Positions 60,501 through 64,000 of a stretch of DNA of 64,000 nucleotides are shown piece after piece. Made by a program: the position numbers and the translations under genes. This DNA is from Heliopora coerulea (taxonomy: Eukaryota; Cnidaria; Anthozoa; Scleralcyonacea; Helioporidae). Each line of letters opens with the position of its first letter. Position 1 is the first letter of the stretch. The stretch is taken from assembly GCA_030142905.1 (NCBI GenBank), contig JASJOG010000003.1, forward strand, positions 2,354,001-2,418,000, written 5' to 3'. The notes under the pieces were generated by a model. The model was given only the letters and a program-made list of their open reading frames with translations, was not told the DNA's origin and made no database searches.

Positions 60501-63500
60501 TCCAGAGAATAGCTGATAAACAGCCTCTTCAGGCAGAGTATCCTCCACCAAATCTTGTAGACAGTTTGGTTCAACATCAAGATTTTCAAAAGAAGAACAG
60601 GCAACTATAACAAGATTAAAAAGCTGGATTAATCATACTACCATCACCTTTAATTAAAAACTACTTCCAAGATTGTGTGCAAGGGAGGTGCATAATTAAT
60701 ATTTACTGCTTTTATAAATCAGGTAAAACCTAGTTACAAGGCAAATATTGTTGATTAGTGTACATGGCAGCACTGCACAAAAAATAACCTTAAAAATCTA
60801 TAGTCAAACAGTAGTCATCCAGTTAAACTGTTGTAGTTAAGTGGATAAATCTCCTAACTTAGTTGTTATACCATACAATTGCTAAGACATCAGCAATTAC
60901 ATGTACACGTACTAATACTGTACTGGATATTATTCCTCTTACGCCAGTATTTGGATAAAAAGTCAAATTGATTAGAAATGGGTTTTTTGGGGAGTTGAAT
61001 AAGAATGTCAAGTAAGCCAGTCAGCTATTATTTTCTGATAAGCTTGCTCCATTGATCTACTGTCATTATAATATATTAACACAACTGAACTATGGGTGCA
61101 AGAAAAAAACATCTCTAAAATTGTGGTATCAGGAGAATTGAAAAGAAAGCCTTTTGTTAATGGGATGACCAATGACTTATAATGACGTTGTAAACTTTGA
61201 TGCAATGCATTGGTGTTACCAAGATATTTTTACAGATATGCTTTTGTCCCATTTTTTTTCTCAGATCAGATTAAATTTAAATTTGTTTAAAAATTCAGAT
61301 TAAACCTGGACTGCAGCAGTAAACCCATTGTCTGCACTATTGATTACTTCTTTATACCCTGTGTCAATAAGTCCATGGACTAAAGGGAATAAGTTGCTGG
61401 TCTGAAATTGTGATTTACTCTAAACCCACAGCAGCAGATTACATTACTTTCATTGTGCCCAGGAGAAAAATAGAGAAACCAAAAGTAGATTGTCAAGTCA
61501 CATATCCAGTTTTTCTTCATTTAAAACATTATCTAAAGATTTTCCACAATGTTTTCCTTCATTGCTTCCAAAGTTGTGAGAACTCATTACAATTGTGACA
61601 TGTTACCCTTTAATCACTACAATTACATTAATTTGTACCCATAATCAATTCCTTTATCCATGATGAAATTAAAACTCCTACTGTAACTAACTGTTCAAAA
61701 CTGAGAACCATGTTCTTTTGCTTAAAGGAAAAATTAAAAACACATGTACAGAGTCCAACTTAGCAGTCCAAAACAGGTCCACAACTTTTTTGGAAAATAA
61801 AATTTAGTCTGCACCACTTAGAAAAAATTTTTTTAGAATAATGGATTCTGGTTGCAATCTTTTAGACCAAGTCTGATGCAAAGCATTCATGCTTAAAATG
61901 GATGGGGTTGTGTTACATTTTGCAAGAATTTTTTTTCTTGTTTATTGACATTTCACAGTAAAACATCCATACAGAAAGGTGAGATTTCACCAAGCAGTAT
62001 TTAGGTGAGACTTTTTACTGAGCTTTTAGATAGAACTTTGGAAAATAATTCACTGTGAGAAACTTTTTGGAATGTGGAGTGTTAGTGGCTATTAGCCAGC
62101 CAGCCACTCCTGTGAAAGATAACCAAGGATGACTGGCTGGATGTGTAATTTATTGGATGATGAATGGCATTGTTGCTAGACAAGTTGCATAATGCTTGTA
62201 ATCCAGTGCTACTGTCAAAGAAATGCATTAGACTTGCAATTCCATAAGGTGTAAAATTGATTCTATCAATTAAGTTTTAAACAATGTATGTTCTTCCAAA
62301 AATCTTGATGTGTAATGTACAATTTGTTCAAAAAAATCATCATTGTGATGATTGCAGCATTTTAACAAAGCAGCATGGTCATCATTTCATTGTTAGCACC
62401 ATTTAAGGCTGAACATTGCTAAATGACCTTTGCAGTTTCAGAAAAATCACTTCACAGATTTTTACAATTTTCAAAATTGCTTTGCAATTTGCTAAGTGCT
62501 AATTTGGACTCTGTATGTACTTTTCTGTCCATATCAATGTAATAGCTTACAAAAATAACTACTAAAAGCAGATTTTGAGTGTTTACTTTAACTTATCATC
62601 AGTGCACTCACTAAGCACAACATGTATAGAGATGTTGTTATGGTCTTGAAATTGATTGGATGATCATCTAGCAGAGATTTTGTCATTGGCTAATTGTCAA
62701 CTGCTGCCAAGTAATAGTTTCTGTTATGATGTTGCCTGCATCCTATTTGGTTTATCACCTGATGAAAGGCTTAAATTGTGATTACAAATTTGTAATTGGT
62801 AGTTCAAAATTACTTTTGCTGTTGAGTAATTTTGTAATTGTAATCAATTGCTATTTAAAACCAGTAATTAGAATCAGGAACTTATCACTATGAACAACTT
62901 TAGCCACTTTCTTTTTAACAAACAATGACTGACCTTTCCAGACCCCTATGCTTTTCTCAAACAGAAAATGCTGTTTCATACTTGTTGTCATGACTGTAGT
63001 GTCAATAATAAAGAGGTTGAGTGTATACAAATTTAATTTTTGTGGCCAACTTTTGTTGTCCATTATCTACATCAGAGAGGATTGGTACTATAGAGGATAC
63101 TTAACAGGAAACACAAGATGATTTTGCTGGGAACAAGATATGTGTCCATGATAAAGAGATGCTCGTACTGTATTTGAGGGGTTCAACTCTACAGTACTGT
63201 ATTTCTATCGCGATCAGTTTTTACGTTTTTATGTACATATTCCGCTTACATGTGGGTTTACAACTTCCTGTGGGTCATTCTGCACATACATTACACCAAC
63301 ACAATAACTCATATACCTAACTGCAAGATCCACGTAGGTCTAATAAGTCGCAATTATGAAAAGAAAAAGAGAATAACATTGAAAAGTTAATAGAAAACTA
63401 AAGTCGTAGTCCTAATGGAAACCAGTACCACCAGTCTATATTTAGAAACAAATCAAGAAACGTACTCCAACAAACACATCTTATATCTTAAAATACTGAA

Positions 63501-63756
63501 TTTAAGAGATGTAGTTCTTTCGAATATGATTGTTGTTCGACAGGAACACTGCACAGTGATGATATCGAGTTGTACCACACACCGCCGTGGTGCGATCATT
63601 ACCTTTTATAAGTTTGCTAAACTTTTCCAATTTTAAATTGCCAAGGAGAGGGACCATTTTGCGCACTTCTGTAGGTACCTTTGATCCGTGGAAGAGAATA
63701 CTGTCACCTTGAAACGCCAGAGTTGCAGTTCGTTCTCGCGCCATCTTGCACAGCAC
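51510..63756 (-). CDS. COMMD5: COMMD5 (COMM domain-containing protein 5), complete, six exons
   Basis: The exons on the minus strand are 63756-63603, 60604-60415, 58855-58805, 56167-56072, 54561-54486 and 51611-51510. All introns are GT-AG and all phases agree, giving 669 nt and 222 residues, against about 224 in the human protein. Exon 1 holds the N-terminal segment with KVPTEVRKMVPLLGNL. Exon 2 carries LPEEAVYQLFSGLHKIVKATLRQP split over two helices. Exon 3 has IPENFTEEI. Exon 4 opens the COMM domain with the diagnostic WRVDVAIST (W155). Exon 6 gives the family-typical end VAYILKEMEDLEKR and stop TAG. COMMD proteins form a hetero-decameric ring in the Commander complex with CCDC22/CCDC93 and retriever, acting in endosomal cargo recycling and NF-kB control. 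A second in-frame ATG (63744) may be the true start. A possible ATTAAA poly(A) signal lies at 51463-51468. Introns hold foldback elements, repeats and a 1.4-kb DNA transposon. The paralogue assignment rests on remembered COMMD5 features at both ends. Confidence 0.95.
51850..52085 (-). mobile_element. tRNA-derived SINE, second family
   Basis: On the minus strand the copy starts GGGAGCTGGTGGCAAAGTGG (A box) with GCGATTCGATCCAGGG (B box). A conserved body follows containing ATGTTGTCCAGTTTGACTC, CCTGGGTACCCCGGTTTCC and a final GTGGCCCCTACTGGAC. It lies 240 bp beyond the acceptor of the last COMMD5 exon. Confidence 0.6.
52100..53640. other. COMMD5 last intron, no exon seen
   Basis: Short open frames only; no splice-bounded coding match. 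Confidence 0.4.
53642..53830. mobile_element. hAT-type MITE, 189 bp
   Basis: Ends CAGGGTCGCCGAGAG and CTCTCGGCGGCCATG are inverted repeats. The flanks ACTGGAAC and ACTGAAAC differ by one base. Confidence 0.65.
55225..55345 (+). mobile_element. tRNA-derived SINE copy
   Basis: Contains CTCGGTAGCTCAATGGTTA, a degenerate B box and the tail start CTCAGAAATCGTTTTTCTGA. Lies in a COMMD5 intron. Confidence 0.65.
55430..55575 (+). mobile_element. tRNA-derived SINE copy with shortened head
   Basis: Lead TGGTGGCTGCCGCATAGAC, then GTAGCTCAATGGTTATAGCG, GGTTGCGGGTTTGATCCCCG and a different 3' flank. About 18 bases between the A and B boxes are missing compared with the other copies. Confidence 0.6.
57421..57935. 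repeat. 515-bp foldback in a COMMD5 intron
   Basis: The arm 57421-57630 (AACTCAAGATGCAAGTTAAAA, ATCATCAGACAGACTAATTA) is inverted at 57717-57935 with scattered mismatches. Confidence 0.8.
58072..58268. repeat. Second, related foldback of 197 bp
   Basis: The arm 58072-58142 (CCAAAAAATAGAGACATCTT) is inverted at 58198-58268. It shares AACTCAAGATGTGAGT and ATCATCAGACAGA with the foldback at 57421. Confidence 0.8.
58977..60350. mobile_element. 1.37-kb DNA transposon, TA duplication, no transposase
   Basis: TATAGTCAAGGAGGGCAATT at the left is matched in inverse by AATTACCCTCCTTGACTATA at the right, bounded by TA. GGGTAAATATTA-type motifs recur at 59021, 59382 and 60157. It lies in a COMMD5 intron. 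Confidence 0.7.
60605..63602. other. COMMD5 first intron, CpG-poor
   Basis: AT-rich, with very few CpG sites until about 63200. No exon or clear transposon seen. Confidence 0.5.
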
Positions 63757-63863
63757 AGCAGCGCGTCGGATACTAGTCGGAAACTACCGTATATAAGTTG
63801 TCCGCACGGACAGTTGTGTGCATACGAGAACCACACAGTGGAACCACATCGTTCTCACTCTTA

Positions 63864-64000
63864 GGCCTGGTTCAGACGTCGAAGTTCCGTCGAATTTAAT
63901 TCGTCGCATCCAATGCGACCAATTTTATTCGACGGAAATGCAACGTATGAACTGAATTTTATTCAACTCTTCCTGCTGCGTTGTATTAAATGCGACGCTG
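63864..64000 (+). mobile_element. MITE, cut by the window end
   Basis: Starts GGCCTGGTTCAGACGTCGAA, with GTCGAATTTAATTCGTCGCA and an inverted CGACGG motif inside. It lies about 110 bp upstream of the COMMD5 start codon. The right end is outside the window. Confidence 0.5.

Noticed and set aside
1..64000. CRISPR arrays, operons or bacterial defence systems
   Set aside because: No spaced direct-repeat arrays or prokaryotic gene organisation; all coding found is spliced or transposon-derived.

Overview
The window reads as invertebrate nuclear DNA, most like an anthozoan cnidarian (stony coral or sea anemone). The evidence is three multi-exon animal genes with GT-AG introns, large introns packed with short DNA transposons, tRNA-derived SINEs and degraded LINEs, and patchy CpG loss of the kind left by germline gene-body methylation. 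The organism call is inference. No bacterial, viral or organellar genes were seen.

All three recognisable host genes lie on the minus strand. From right to left they are: (1) COMMD5, complete in six exons (63756 to 51510, 222 aa), a subunit of the Commander endosomal-recycling complex; (2) an eight-exon gene (43066 to 21113, 867 aa) whose exons join in phase into a macro-like domain followed by three TIR domains and a C-terminal CaaX box; and (3) the 5' part of a LONRF-type gene (14997 to 10940) with TPR, RING and further TPR repeats, whose second RING and LON exons were not found. A two-exon open frame at 3973 to 3465 may be a further gene or gene remnant.

Mobile DNA fills the rest. It includes a hAT transposon with broken transposase (17232-19507, 8-bp TSD) nested in a SINE; a pogo-like element (43178-45899) carrying a broken transposase and a divergent intact HIRAN-like ORF, inserted about 110 bp upstream of the macro-TIR start codon; LINE reverse-transcriptase tails (33867-34830, 49850-50342); a LINE ORF1-like remnant with an SGNH-hydrolase motif (24679-25890); a 3.1-kb palindrome (28367-31520); several hAT MITEs with exact 8-bp TSDs; two tRNA-derived SINE families; and an approximately 100-bp repeat family with TTAA-like ends.

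Three items stand out. The first is the macro-TIR-TIR-TIR-CaaX gene, which joins a possible ADP-ribose-binding module to three possible NAD-consuming modules. The second is a 232-bp tandem repeat (11971-12360) whose unit contains a type I hammerhead ribozyme, i.e. a metazoan retrozyme. The third is the contrast between CpG-rich and CpG-poor copies of the same repeat, which maps probable gene-body methylation to the 5' introns of all three genes.
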